A stretch of DNA of 64,000 bases from positions 62,001 through 126,000 of the forward strand of contig JAKNDB010000076.1 in the NCBI GenBank assembly GCA_024305405.1. The letters run 5' to 3'. Under the pieces are notes generated by a model that saw nothing but the letters and a program-made list of their open reading frames with translations, made no database searches and was not told the origin of the DNA. Source of the stretch: Dirofilaria immitis (taxonomy: Eukaryota; Nematoda; Chromadorea; Rhabditida; Onchocercidae). The first letter of the stretch is position 1. Each line of letters opens with the position of its first letter. A program made the position numbers and the translations under genes. Positions 26,028-40,414 of the stretch are shown one piece after another.

Positions 26028-29000
26028 ATGGATTACATATTGGACGAACAAAAATCATTTCTTCATTTATACCGCGAGACAATTATGGATCAATTGCAAA
26101 CAGATATAACTGAAGAAGTATATCCGAAGGATGAAGTAGATGTTATTCACTATTTGCAATATCATGAAGTGATAACTCCTAGTAAAACTACGACTAAATT
26201 AATTATTTATGACATTTCAGCACATCATAAAGAATTTAAAAGCCTAAACCAAGAGATCCAATAATGTTACTAGACCTAATTGGAGTACTAATACGTTTTC
26301 GGATGATGAGAATACTGATAGCGGCTGTATTGGAAAGACATTCTTGAACTAGACTACAGGCTAATTTGACTAAATATAAAGAAAAGGAAGGGAATGATAA
26401 AAATATAAAATGTTATCCCTTTAAGAGAGTTCTCTTTGGCATGATATCATCATCCTCATCGTTAGCAGCGACGCTTAACTATCATTTAGAAAATTTTGGT
26501 AATAAATTTATCTGCTAATGGAATTGAAGATGCGCTATATAAAATACGAAGAAATCAAGAAAATTTTTAATGAAGCCTTAATGAACATACCAGAATTTCT
26601 TTCCAACGAGGAAGAATTTAATGACAGAATACCTGAACACGATCTAAGCAAAACAAATAAGGAAAATTTTCTTGATTTTATATGGAATCATGAAATGGAT
26701 ATTATACGCATGACATTAAAACCGTGGAGAGAAAGGAAATTAACGAAAAGTACGATTCTACAATTCGTTGCCTCCCGAAATGATCAGTTGGGCTTTCTAG
26801 TCCCTTCAATGATAAGATTTGAATTGTTTATTCAACATTTATGGAAAGAAAAATTTCTTGGGATCAATCCTAAATGAAAAGGACGAACAACAATAGAAGA
26901 AACTTATTACAGAATGGCCGACAAATGTAATGGATCTACCAAGATCTGTAATAGAACCTCCACCACTTACAAAATTTCATATATTCACAGATGCCTCGAA
27001 AATTTCTTATTCTGCAGCTGTTAGCAACAAGAAGTCTTTCACTAGTTAAACTCCGAAATTGTAGATAATGGTGGGAGAGAGCTCAGTGATTGGAAAGAAA
27101 GATCATTGGATGGTATCACGAAGGAATTAGTATATGAGTGAATGATATCATTCAAGACGATACTTCAAAAAATGATATATGCATGAATGATTAATCAGGA
27201 TTCAGAAAAGAAATGATCTCAAAAGAATTGATATATGTCCATTTTATGATAACATTTTCCGTTTTGTGATCTTTCCCTTTGAGATTTAGTAATGGTATAT
27301 TTACTCTGTATCATCCGAAAATTCAATCTAATTTATAATTGATAGGAACAAACTCTGATAAAGCAAAGATTATAGCGCGATTGACTTATCAATTTGCAGC
27401 TGTTGTTATTGTTGTTGTTGTTGTAAACCTATTTTTAATAAGTGGTAATTAATTTTTTTGATTAATTAATTATTAAATTGTTAAACAAGATTTAAATATT
27501 TGGTGAATTAAATATTCGCTTTGACAAGCAGTTTTTTAAACGTTTTTTAATTTTTTTTGTTATTCTTATAATATATAATAGATTTTTCATTTTGCTATTT
27601 TCATTATTGCAGTAATATCGTATATATATATATATATATATATATAAACATAAACCTGATCAATAATATACTAAACTGTATTCTTTCATATACGATAATT
27701 TAGTGAATATTATCGACTTTTTTGATTATTTTAGGATAAAAATCTTTTCGTTTCTTTTCGAATGGAAATATAAGTTCAACTATTCGGTTAGTGCTGAAAT
27801 TACACAAGCAATCATTGCAAAAATAACAAAGTTAACTCAAATCTTTAAAGGAGATATAATTCAATTTATTGACGGATATCGTTTTAACAACTGGATAAAA
27901 TTAATTAGAACGACAATATGGGCTCTTCGATTTATTAAACCGAATTACTTTGATTGCAATCATTATCTGTTAAAGGAAAAATATGACTAAAAACGACTAT
28001 AACATAGCAGAATGTATATTAAAGTGCAATCGCAGAAAGTAATGAATAAAAAAGGGAAAATGGAGTTTATATCAAAATGAAATTGATAAAATATGGAGAT
28101 CAAATAAGCGTTTAGAATATTCGGAATTAGATATTGAAAACAAATATTCTATATATTTGCCGAATAATAATTATCTCACCGATCTTATCAGATTAAGCAA
28201 TAAGCAACAATATGACGAGCTACATCTTAGATACCAAAAGAAAGAGCTGCAGTAGTAAAATTATATCCTTATGTATGTTTTGCAGACGTTGGCATACTAA
28301 ACATTTAAATTGCTAGCAATGCCAAATTTACTGAGTGAAAAGATCCAGAATTTTCGAGGAGTTAGCTTAGAATATTGGGGCCTTTTTCGATCATGTCTAA
28401 TGCCGAATACTTAAAAGGTGAATAGTTCTCCTTGCATGTTTTACTACCAGAGTAGTATATCTTGAGGTAGTAGAAAACTTATCCGCCGAGAATTTTTGCA
28501 CGTCTTGAGAAGATTTATTGCTCGACGAGAATACGCAAAGCTAGTACAAAACTTCTAGCAGTAAAGGATATGGTATGGAAAAATATATACCAAGAGTACC
28601 ATGAGGTGGTGGAGTATACGAACGAATTATTGGATTCACTAAAAAGGTTCTAAGAAGAACTATAAAGAGAAAGCTTCTAAAGGAAGGAAAATTGATAACG
28701 TTAATATAGTGGAGATAGAAGGAATACTTAATACCCGTCCAATAAAACATAGGCTTTGATGACTATAGGTCACACGCCCAATCGATTTTATTTCATCTAC
28801 TGCTTCATTAGATATACCGATTAATTATGACAATGATTAAGAATTCCATATGCATTAAAGACTAAGGACAAACCAGTCAACTATTGGATCAATACTCTTA
28901 CCGAATTAGATGTTTTTGGAAATCGTGAGGAGATGAATACCTCATTAATCTTAGAGAATGTACACAAAAGGAATTAGTCTCTCCTAGATTTGTAGGACGA

Positions 29001-30115
29001 ATTCCACATGAGAATGAAATAGTTTTGCTAAATGAACCTGAAGTACCTCGTGGAGTGTGAAAATTAGCAAGGATAATAAAAATTAACCGGAATGGGATGG
29101 AAAAATAAGAAGCGTACAAATGCCTCATGGAAAATAACTTGGTCGTTCAATGAATATGTTTTTCCTAGGGAAATAGATGTTTCAAGAACATAAAAGAAAA
29201 TTCGAAAGACAAATCAGGAGAACTATAGCTAGTCGAACCAGAAGTGCCAAAGGGTTACAAACTTACGCCGAATCAAAAGATAAGTCCAAATTCTCGTTGA
29301 AATCACTACTATTGATACCATGGTATGATTAATATCGAAACAGGTTTTCTGGAATACCGTTCAGTATTCCTGAAAACTGGAAAAAAGTCATTGTTCGAAA
29401 CGTCACATTACATAAAGTGGAAATGTACATACGTACTCATATAACAATACCAGCTATAAAATGCAGCGAAATTACACGAACGGTATATGCAAAGGCCTTT
29501 CGCAAACTATCACTATCAGTGGTATCTGACTGAATAGTTACGTTTGCAACATCATCCTAATTCTGTCGAGCTCTGAATGCTCAAAAACAAGTGAATGGAA
29601 TCGCATTAATTTGATTTTTTCGTGACACATGGAATGAATAATGAAATACAATAATCCTATGGATGGCTGGGAGTTAAGTGTCAATCGACAACAAACTTCG
29701 TATTAAAATTAAAGGAAAAATATCCTTGTACGATAAAAGAGGATTGGCTTCTAACCTTCACCACATCGATCATTGTGTAGTGCAAAAGAAAAATTGTAAC
29801 AGATACTAGCATCATTTTACAGGACAGTATTATTGGAACCAATCATTGTCTGTAGAGTTGGAAAATTTGATGCTGCAAAACATGGAAATCACTTCATCTC
29901 GATGAATTACTAACCTCACTTATAATTGATAAAGAAAACAACACATTCACGATGACAAATTATGAATTTACTAATCCCTACCTGATAAAGGTTAATTCAA
30001 TACCGTATCAACCAAAAGATGAATCTCTCTGGTAGGACTTTTTCTGGCAAAACAGTTAGAAGACGAATTCAACCAAGCTGTTAAATTGATACAAAAACTT
30101 GAGAGCGTAACAGCA
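26028..30115 (+). mobile_element. Decayed BEL/Pao-type LTR retrotransposon pol relic
   Basis: Fragments in polyprotein order suggest a BEL/Pao element. The start of reverse transcriptase lies at about 26130-26260 (HEVITPSKTTTKL, then a degenerate YDASAH-like block). A connection and RNase H segment lies at about 26690-27020 ([45 protein letters not shown]). An integrase-like segment (about 27870-28730) includes a zinc-finger-like and core region in broken frames, and a C-terminal piece follows at about 29030-29170. Multiple stops and frame changes remain throughout, too many for homopolymer error alone. The segment 27023-27700 does not read as pol and may be an insertion. The 29300-30115 part is unassigned; some nematode BEL elements carry an env-like gene there. 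No LTRs, gag or protease were seen, so the 5' part is missing. Confidence 0.75.
27621..27647. repeat. (TA)n microsatellite
   Basis: Thirteen TA units inside the non-pol segment of the retroelement relic; a GTT run lies at about 27402-27424. Confidence 0.97.
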
Positions 30116-30708
30116 CATTGAAGATTAATAATTATTTGTATAAAAATTGTTGTGATATCAATTGTATTAATTACTTAAAAATCTTGAAATTCTAATACTC
30201 CAATCCTTATTCTGTTCTCATAAAACGAAATTCAAACAAAAAAATCATTGATCTTTCCTTCGAATCAGTGCTTACCTATGCCCTAGATAATGAAGAATTA
30301 GTACAATTACTTATCAATACATCAATCAATTCAGTGAAATCACTTTTTCCAGTGATATGAATTAGAGATTAGTTTGTTTCTGTTTACCTAAATATGCAAA
30401 TTTTCCGGGCATTCAATGCTTATTTCAAAAGTTTCATCTGCAAATTTGAGGATATTAAAAAGAAATTATCATGTTGAATCATTGCTATAATATTAAATAT
30501 CATTTCTTAACTATCTTATCTATTGTTTCATTTTAGCAGCGAACAATTCGGTTTACTCTTGAAGCTCATTTTTTCTAAGGTATCGAAATTGAAATTTAGA
30601 GAAGGAAAGATGTTTTTTTCTTTTCTTCACTTTTGAATATTACCTTCTCTTACCTTAATCTTATAATTTATCCATTTCTTGTATTATGGAATATTATTAG
30701 TATAAGTT

Positions 30709-30738
30709 TGGCCAAAACATCATTCCAGCAAGTACTGG
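30709..30738 (+). repeat. Short GAPDH exon 5 fragment upstream of the gene
   Basis: About 30 bases match GAPDH exon 5 at 32839-32868 with one mismatch, covering codons for the QNIIPASTG region. It lies between two similar ~29-bp sequences (about 30670-30699 and 30758-30786) that share TTTCTTGT and AATATTATTA. The flanks do not match GAPDH. Confidence 0.75.
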
Positions 30739-31270
30739 TCGCATCTTATGACTCATCGATTTCTTGTGTTATCAAATATTATTAATAGAAATGGAAGAGA
30801 ACTAACTTTTTATTAATTTTCACCATTTTCCAACTTTTGAATCACTCTATATTTAAAAGTAATTCCACGAAAAATTCTAATTTAAAGATTAAAATTCTAT
30901 CATATTACTAGGGAGATGATAATCGATAATAAACATCGAAATAAGTTGAAATCATCGGAAGATTACAAGGAAATAATTTGCTAATTTATTTATTGATTCG
31001 TTAAAATTATATCCTACAGGGGGATTAAGTTCTCATCCAATATAATTGAACCTAAAAAAGCTGATATATTCAAAAACACCTTTAAAAAAACTAAAATGAA
31101 ATCCCAAATCTTTGTAAGAAGTCGGGAACGAGATAGCAAGGCTGTAGGAGAAAAGAAAGAAAGCAGAATTTAATATTATATTAAATACTGAAAAAGAATA
31201 TATGTTTATAAAAAATGTTTGTTGATAGTAGCAGTAAATATTATTCAAATTATCAAAGCACTGAATCAAA

Positions 31271-33723
<2,453 letters not shown>

Positions 33724-33834
33724 GCTACCATATATTCGAAATGATTCAATGCTTAATAATGTCTCCTACCTTCACTTGTGACATTCCCTCAAGCAAAAAT
33801 CTAAAAATGTGTATGTATGATCCGAGAATTTCAA

Positions 33835-33840
33835 AATAAA
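33835..33840 (+). promoter_or_regulatory. Candidate polyadenylation signal for GAPDH
   Basis: AATAAA about 110 bases after the GAPDH stop codon. Confidence 0.6.
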
Positions 33841-33849
33841 TATTATTAA

Positions 33850-36800
33850 ATGTGCTTACTGCAGCAGATGTTATAAACTATGAATTTCATCATAAAGCAT
33901 ATTTTAGTTTATTTCATATTTTTATTTTTTCAGATAAATTCGTAACAAAAATGATAAATCTTTAGAAGTCGATTGATAATAATTTATATTATTACCTAAT
34001 ATAAAAATGTGACACAAATTAAAAAAAATAAGGAATTTAATTTTAAAAAAAAGAAAATTTAAAGAAATATAAGGCTGCTTAAAAGATTTGATTTTGTAAT
34101 ATTTATTGAAATATCTGTTCGAAAGACCGGAATTTTACTTAAATTCATTAATCAAACTATTCATGGCAATGATTTTATTTAGTTGAAAGGATTTTTTAAA
34201 GCGAATAGAAAATTGCAAATTTCCGTTATTCCTGAATTTTTGGGCTGAAATAATTTGTTGAAATTTCTAATTAAAAAATTTGACGAATTGATATCTTCGT
34301 TTCTTAGATTTTTTTACTTTTTCGGTATTCTTATATTTTAAATACTTGTTAGGTTAATTTGAATATTATCCAAAATATAAGAATTTTGTTGATAGAGTAA
34401 GAAATAATCCTGGGACTTTGACATAGTCTGAATAGCCTGAATATTCATGTATTTTTGTTCAAACTATAAAATTTCATACATATTTATTAGATATCAAAAT
34501 TAAAAGGAAAAAATTGGAAAAAGTGTTTTTAAATTTTAAACATTCAACAAATTTTACCGAAATATTTATTGCTGAGTAAAATTTTTGATTACTTAATTTG
34601 GCAATAAAAGATATTATAAATAAAAAAAAATTTTGTATAATAAATCCAATAAACTTATTAATAAGTGTTTTTGAAAAGAATTTTGTATGCGTTATAATGG
34701 TGCATTGGGACAAAATATAAATTTTTTTAAATTTGAATTTGTTTGAAGTCTTTAATTATTCGAGTTTCTATCATTTCTTAGATTGTTTCAATTTTAGATT
34801 TCTGGATCGGCCATCAAAATTTTTTAATTTTAATTTCTTGTTTTTCATCCGTCGAATTTTCGGTTTTCTGAGTGCTTTGAAATTTGAAATTTGATAGTTT
34901 GTTTTTTTGAAATTTTCATCTATTACAATTTTTAATTTTTGTGGATTTCTCGCTTTTGGATACCAGGAGGTTTTGTATTTCTTGTTTTTTCATGAAAATT
35001 TAGTATTTATTTGAATTTTTGGAGTCGTTAAATTGATTGTTCTGAATTGATTGTCTAATTTTTCAGGACTTCGATTTTTTAGGTTTTTGATTTCTCCCAT
35101 TTCGGTTTTATGAATGTTTTGAGTTTAGGTTTTTTGCTCAGTTTTTTGAAATTTCGGGTCATTACCTAATGATGCCCTCAATTTTTTAATTTTTTGAAAT
35201 GTTGAATTTATACTTTCCTTGAAGCGTTGTATTTCTTGTTTCATCCTTCTGAATTATCGATTATTTTTGATTTGCTTAGTCTTTTTAAATTTGCTAAATA
35301 AACAGATGATATTTAATATATAATGTTCGGTGTCAATTCCAATTTCCTTTTTTCTTAATTTATAATTGCTTTATTTCTCTGCTATATCTTCGCAGAAAAT
35401 GCAACATATACACAATCACGTAGAAGAAAATTTATTTTCTAGAAATTTGCATGTATCGTATTCTTTTTATATAAAGATTCTGCGTGCTATTTCTTTGCGT
35501 GCAGTTCCACGTTTATTACACGTAATTTTAATTTTTTTGTATAATAATGTAAAATATGGGATAAAATTCTTATAGCATATAGTAATTATTACACGGCATG
35601 ATAAGACAATTATTCGATAATTAATAAAAATTTATTATTTATTAACTATAGTTTAATTTAAGGAAAAAGAAGGCTTTTATTTCGTTTTCTATCTTTTGAC
35701 GTACTCTTTTACGAAATAAGTTTGATAACTTTTATTAAAGTTTATTATTCCAAATATTCAACAATAAAAATAGAGGAAAAAATATACAAAGAAATTGATG
35801 TCCAATTATTTTAGCATTTTCTTATCATATCATCTTGTAACTCGGCTTAATTTCCATACAAATAATCTTTAAACTATGATAACTTAATAGTTTTATGAAT
35901 AAGCAATAATATTTCATTTCAAAAAAAAAGTTTTTTGCTGATAAAATTTAGAATATTTCAATAAAAATTTTAATTTCCGTTTGATTATTGATTGAAAGGG
36001 AAATCTCTTTCTCTGTGACAAGACAATAGTTGGATTAATTTAATAAATTTTATTGAAAAAATGATAAATTAATTATCTGCATAGTCTTTTCATGATATCA
36101 TAATCTTCTATATTTCGTTTCATTATCATGATTTAATAGTATAACAAGATTTTCTTCTTAAAAATAATATATACTCATTTCAATGAATGAAACTATGATT
36201 GAAATCTGATTTTATGAAATAAAAAAACCATCATTATATTTAACTTAAATTCTGATATTACTATATATTTAATTAAGTAAATAGTACAGTATCAACTAAA
36301 ATTCCAAAATAAATACAATGCATTCATATTTTCTAATTTAAAATAAACAAATGACATTAAAAATATAAACAATAAATAATAAGATATGATAAAAACATTC
36401 AAAAAATAACTGCTAATAATCTATTTATACAACCAAATTTTAATTGATTTAATATTGTAATAAACATAAAGCAAACTATATATATAGAATAAATAAATAG
36501 AAGGCAATATAAATTTATCCAACTTGAGTGTAGTGTAAGAATGTTTTTTTATTTGATAAATTTTAAAATCGATAAGTGTGACAATGATTATGATGGATAA
36601 GCAAAGAATAATTTTATGCGAAAATATACGCAAATAACTCATTGTAACAAATATTTTAGTTGTCTTATAATATCACGATTGTTTAATGTTATTCTTTCAT
36701 GGCCATGAAATAAGCGCATCAATTGATGTTGTCGACATCAAAAGATAAAGAAACGATGAAAAAATTCTGAATCAAAAAGCTACTTTCATGTTACGAATAA

Positions 36801-37615
36801 TGTTTTACTTATTTAACTTTCAGATTTCACTTTTCATATGAATTTTAACATCTTTCATGTTTACTTTACGTAATTTCACGCACAACATTCTAAGTCATAG
36901 ACAAAATAATACACAGAAAAAAGCATTCCAGTAATGGCATTAATAATAATAATAGTGGTAGCAATCATATTAATTAGTGATAATAATAACAATGATAGCA
37001 ACAATAATAATAATATTAAACAATTACAATGATAATTATTTGTATGATGTTTAAAATTAATATAGATATATAATGAATTTTGAAATATTTCTTTGTTTTA
37101 TGCATTCTGGAAAGATCCACATCTGATATTCTAATTTCCAATTATAAATAGACTTGTTTTAAATTTGCTTCATTGATTTTCAAATTTAATCTTAAATTCC
37201 TTCGTAATATTTCCGATGATAATATAATATTTAGGGAAATCTTTTTCACATGATTAATCGATTATAATTTGTTTTTTGCATCTCCAGAAATATCAATATT
37301 TTTGAGGTGGAACATTAAAATTTTGTTCTACCAACTATGACTTCGTTTAAGGAATTAAAGCTATAAATAGAGGAATGCTTCCACTTCTGAAAGGTTTCCA
37401 TCGATGATTTTCGAAAAAAATTTGAATATTTTGTTTGATATCTCTTTTTCATTTGTCGCCTCCAAAACTTCGAACGATTTGAAATCTGAATATGCGAAAA
37501 GAAATTTAAAAATTTTTTATTACTTATAAATACAATTAATTTCAGATTGCCATCACCCGATGAATCTTTCCACCACTATTTTATTGGATATCTGTGCTTT
37601 TTTCTAGCTCAATAA
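33850..37615. other. AT-rich intergenic stretch with T-skewed block
   Basis: No gene seen. Between about 34240 and 35330 the plus strand is strongly T-rich over A, with recurring ATTTTTGA, TTTTTGAAATTT and TTTCTTG words. This looks like degenerate low-complexity sequence. AAT/GATAAT runs occur near 36945-37010. From about 37080 the sequence is homologous to the upstream flanks of collagen copies A and E. Confidence 0.5.
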
Positions 37616-38045
37616 ATTCTCCAATGGATTAGTGTATTTGAAGATAAGGAATAGTGTATTTGAAGATAAGGAATAGTGTATATTTTTAGATAAGGAATGG
37701 TAGTGTATTTGAAGGCAAGTTTTCAAGTATTCGCAAATTTTATTTTCAGCTTACAATCCACTAGAGCGAGCAGGATTGCCTGGACCGGATGGATGGAATG
37801 GCAATGACTGATAGGGCCACAAGGCATACCAGAACCTCAAGGAAAAGCAGGATCAACTGAAAAATAAGGGAAGAAAGGGATCAACAGGTGCACCTGGTAG
37901 ACGAGGATATTATTGACTGCCCGGTGAAATAGGATCCAATGGAAAGAAAAGGCCGGAAGAAATGTAGATAAGAAGATAGAATAAATGATGAAATTTGTTG
38001 AAAATAACGAAATAGTTCCTCACAGTTATATTATAATTTACTAAT
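37080..38045 (+). pseudogene. Decayed collagen-like copy D
   Basis: The exon starts at about 37751 after TTTTCAG. It encodes AGLPGPDGWNGND followed by stops. In another frame come GPQGIPEPQGKAGST, GKKGSTGAPGRRGYY and LPGEIGSNGK, separated by in-frame TAA and TGA. Glycine positions are lost by substitution and stops occur inside the frame, so real decay has happened here. The flanks align with copies A and E. Confidence 0.68.
37631..37724 (+). repeat. ~22-bp imperfect tandem repeat within collagen copy D
   Basis: Units of AGTGTATTTGAAGATAAGGA occur about three to four times with drift. They lie just upstream of the collagen exon of copy D, where copies A, B, C and E have a single related segment. 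Confidence 0.8.
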
Positions 38046-39002
38046 TCAGATCATTTTCTATACTAACATCTCATAAATATATTCATCTCATTATATTATG
38101 AAAACCATAAACTAAAATCTAATCGATGTTTTCAATGGAATTTGTATTTGTTGTAATATAAAATTAAGATTTTTTGAAGGAAATGATTTATTATTTTTCA
38201 AATTGCAATTTCATCACATTCTATTATTTTTGGTAAAATTTTATGATTTTCAGGCATCAAATTGGTTTTTTGAACTTAAAAAATGTTTAAAACACTCTAG
38301 ACAAATACGTTAATATCTGAAATGTTTGCGGTCCCAAAAGATTTTTTGATTATATTTGTTATTCGTCTGTATTTTTCACTTATTATTTTTCTTCTGGTTT
38401 TAATACATATTTAAATTGTGCCATAAAATAATTTGTTTGCTGTCAAGCGAAACTGAAATTATCATATTCAGAATTTCCATTCGTAAAGGTAATAGCAATT
38501 TTTAATACTTTTCTTTTTAAATAATAGTATTAAAAAAATGTACATTTGTGAATCTATTTATTGCCATAAAACAAATGTTAGAAAATTATTCCAAAGATAT
38601 CATGATGTTTTCCTACGCAGTGATATTTAGAGCGAGAAAAGTTTAACAATATTGATAAGGTGGAATTATTTGTCTTTTTATTAATTGATCGATTTGTATA
38701 TACACATATATATTTAACCAAATTATTTGTCTTATCCGCAACAATGATTATTATTATTTCTTTTATCATCATTATATTAAACTAAAAGTTAAAATCTGAA
38801 AATTCCATTTTAAATAAAAACTATCTGTGCATTTAATAAAGCAATTTATTTCCCTTACATTTTTATGCAATTATTGCATCCATTTGGAATTTTTTATACA
38901 TTCAAGAATTAGAATTTTGCTACATTATAATATTAAAAGGAATTAACATATGCATATACAAAATGTTTATTGTTTATGCTCAAATATTTCTAATAGATTT
39001 TA

Positions 39003-39059
<57 letters not shown>

Positions 39060-39147
39060 TACTGATATTATTATTATTATTATTATTACTATTACTGATA
39101 TTATTATTATTATTATTACTATTACTGATATTATTAATATTGTTACA
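39003..39147. repeat. (ATT)n microsatellite, right arm
   Basis: About 145 bp of ATT with ACTATTACTGAT interruptions, matching the longer array at 10566-10813. Confidence 0.97.
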
Positions 39148-39968
39148 TTTAACTGTGAGCTTTTTCTTTAAAGGAAATATGATATAAATGAGATAATTAT
39201 GAGTTTTCTATTTCAACATCTACAAATTTTTTTTTTTTGCTTCAACATCCATTAGAGAAGTTTACTATAGTTCAAATCATGGAGCAAACTAAAATTGAAA
39301 AATTGGCAAGTTTGTTCTGCAGTGGCATGTAAAAAAATCTGAAACCTAATTTTCAATTCTATTCAAGCTGGTTATTATTTGATTTAATCTTTCTTCCGTT
39401 TATTTTAAATTATCCCTAAAAAGGCCTACGTAGCTTTTAGAGATACTATCAATAATTTGCGTTGCAATATTTTGCCGCATTTGATACAATCATTGTATGA
39501 CGAATTTTGAAATAGTTCTTTGTTTTATTAATTCTAAAAAATTTCATGTTTTATCCTATTGATTTTCAATTTAAATACATTTCGATGCTTTTAGAGAAAA
39601 TTTGTATGCGCTAGTTTACCGATCATAATTTGTTTTTTACGTCTCCGAGAATATTAGAACTTTTAAGATGGAGAATTTAAATTCTCATCTACCATTTAAA
39701 GGATTTATGAATTATAAATAAGGAGATGATCTTATTCGTAAAAGATTTCTTCTTAAAGAAGATGATCTCTGAAAATTTAAATGTCTTGTTTGACATGCCT
39801 TTTTCTTTAATTTTTCTAACATTTCAAGCGATCAAAAATTTAGTATTTGAAAAAAAAATTCGAATAATTTTTATCATTCACCAATACAATCAATTTCAGA
39901 TTGTTAGTAATAATGCATCTTTTTACTACCTTTCTATTGATTATTGTTATTTGTGTTCTTTTCGTATT

Positions 39969-40012
39969 CAAAGTTCCCTAACGAACTTTGAATAATTCCC
40001 TAACGAATTATT
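39969..40012 (+). other. Two abutting perfect 8-bp hairpins with the same loop
   Basis: CAAAGTTC-CCTAAC-GAACTTTG (39969-39990) is followed immediately by AATAATTC-CCTAAC-GAATTATT (39991-40012). Loops are identical and stems differ, yet both are fully paired. They sit between the hydrophobic leader and the collagen exon of copy E, in what would be intron or coding linker. Copy C has only one unpaired remnant there (AGCTCCCTGACGAACT). Confidence 0.85.
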
Positions 40013-40074
40013 TTTAGATGAGAAAGAATATATTTGAAGGCAGACTTCAAAGTGTTCTCAAATCTTGTTTTCAG

Positions 40075-40230
40075 ATTTGCGTCTGCTACAGAGAACGAAC
40101 CCGTCTAGGCCAGATGGAGAGAATAGCAATAAAGGACGGACAGGACTGCAAAAATACTAGGCAAGACCAATTAGGAAACGAGAAGAGGAGGGATCAACAG
40201 GTGTGCTAGGAGTGAAGAATGGTATGGAAT
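40075..40230 (+). pseudogene. Decayed collagen-like copy E
   Basis: The twin of copy B. A leader MHLFTTFLLIIVICVLFVF starts at about 39918 and reads like a signal or membrane anchor, then meets a TAA. The exon after TTTTCAG gives PSRPDGENSNKGRTGLQ in one frame, a stop, then GSTGVLG. Nematode cuticle collagens have this plan (N-terminal anchor, then Gly-X-Y), but both parts are broken here. Confidence 0.65.
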
Positions 40231-40414
40231 ATCTAGCGACCCAAAGAAATATAGAAGATCATGGGTAATGATGATAAAAGCAAATAGATGATGGAATTTG
40301 TTGGAAATAATGAAGTAATTCCTATCAGCCGTAGCAACAATACTGAAGGAATCTTTGATGCAAAATATTTATTGTTGTACTTCTAGTACATTTTATGATC
40401 AGTCACGAAATCAA

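Larger units (their letters stand above)
38522..40414 (+). repeat. Large inverted repeat, right arm (~1.9 kb)
   Basis: Reverse complement of 9298-11293. The arms bracket about 27.2 kb holding collagen C, the 15.2-kb gene, EXOC3, the retroelement relic, GAPDH and collagen D. It contains collagen copy E, the hairpin pair and a shorter ATT array. Two homopolymers checked are one base longer here than in the left arm (near 39535 and 39637). Confidence 0.93.
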
